From the NCBI GenBank assembly GCA_003648575.1, contig QMPN01000183.1, forward strand, positions 1-6,102: 6,102 nt of DNA. The letters run 5' to 3'. This DNA comes from Bacteroidota bacterium. Lineage in GTDB: Bacteria > Bacteroidota > Bacteroidia > Bacteroidales > B18-G4. Made by a program: the position numbers and the translations under genes. Below are positions 5,946 to 6,102 of this stretch, piece by piece. Below the pieces are notes generated by a model. It made no database searches, was not told where the DNA came from, and was given only the letters and a program-made list of their open reading frames with translations. Numbering within the stretch: position 1 is the first letter of the stretch; the number at the start of each line of letters is the position of its first letter.

Positions 5946-6102
5946 AACGTGAAGACAGAAAATACAAGGTAAAAGAGATTAGTTGTCAGTGTGGCCATAG
6001 CTTTGAATGCCTGAGCCCCGATTCCTGCCTTTGCAGCGGCAATGTGGAGCTAAAACGTTCCGGAGTGGATGTTTCAAAGCTCAAGAGCCCCTGCCTTTGT
6101 CC
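5942..6102 (+). CDS. Small cysteine-rich protein, CWC-family-like (runs off the right edge)
   Basis: An open frame of 53 full codons begins at the ATG that shares four bases with the folB stop, and continues past the window edge. It is too short and incomplete to appear as a closed reading frame. After a basic start (MKREDRKYKVKE) the chain has seven cysteines at 15, 17, 23, 29, 31, 51 and 53, arranged as CxCGxxFxC, then CxC, then PCLCP. This order resembles the cysteine-rich CWC family (Pfam Cys_rich_CWC), small proteins of unknown function whose ends normally read CLCPxCL. Here the middle motif is CLC rather than CWC. The cysteines suggest a bound metal, probably zinc, but this is inference. 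Confidence is high that it is a real gene and moderate for the family. Confidence 0.65.
   Translation, partial: MKREDRKYKVKEISCQCGHSFECLSPDSCLCSGNVELKRSGVDVSKLKSPCLC

Noticed and set aside
4956..6102. A redox or metal operon joining the AhpD-like gene, folB and the cysteine-rich gene
   Set aside because: Only folB and the cysteine-rich gene overlap. The AhpD-like gene is 81 bases away with its own possible control sequence in between, so a three-gene functional unit is not supported.

Overview
The window looks like a piece of a Bacteroidota (Bacteroidetes) chromosome. Four things point there. A secreted peptidase ends in a type IX secretion (T9SS) sorting domain. A three-TM protein of the Bacteroidota-type DUF4175 family is present. 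There are -7 promoter elements of the TAnnTTTG kind, and A-rich leaders without a clear Shine-Dalgarno sequence. The glutamyl-tRNA synthetase has no zinc-binding cysteines. I cannot place the genus. No rRNA, tRNA, CRISPR array, insertion sequence or phage gene was seen, and no gap between genes exceeds 300 bases.

Layout. Positions 1-984 (minus strand) hold the N-terminal 328 codons of a DUF4175-like membrane protein that runs off the left edge. A 222-base divergent spacer follows, with a good minus-strand promoter, a CRP-type palindrome and an A-rich plus-strand leader. From 1207 to 3171 (plus) lies a secreted M1 zinc metallopeptidase with signal peptide, HEXXH-x18-E site and T9SS sorting domain. 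The next spacer (3172-3334) carries three different degenerate 7-bp tandem tracts and a -7 element just ahead of gltX. gltX (3335-4864) encodes glutamyl-tRNA synthetase. After a 91-base spacer with an interrupted inverted repeat comes an AhpD-like peroxidase-related protein (4956-5510). Next is folB, dihydroneopterin aldolase (5592-5945), whose stop overlaps the start of a small cysteine-rich protein (5942 to the right edge) that resembles the CWC family.

How the genes fit together. Most of this is housekeeping: translation (gltX), folate synthesis (folB), nutrient or protein turnover outside the cell (M1 peptidase) and an envelope protein of unknown role (DUF4175). The plus-strand genes face the same way, but only folB and the cysteine-rich gene are tightly coupled. 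I see no clear new defence or mobile system. The points most worth a second look are the heptamer tracts in the spacer, the folB/cysteine-rich gene overlap, and the palindromes in the two regulatory spacers.
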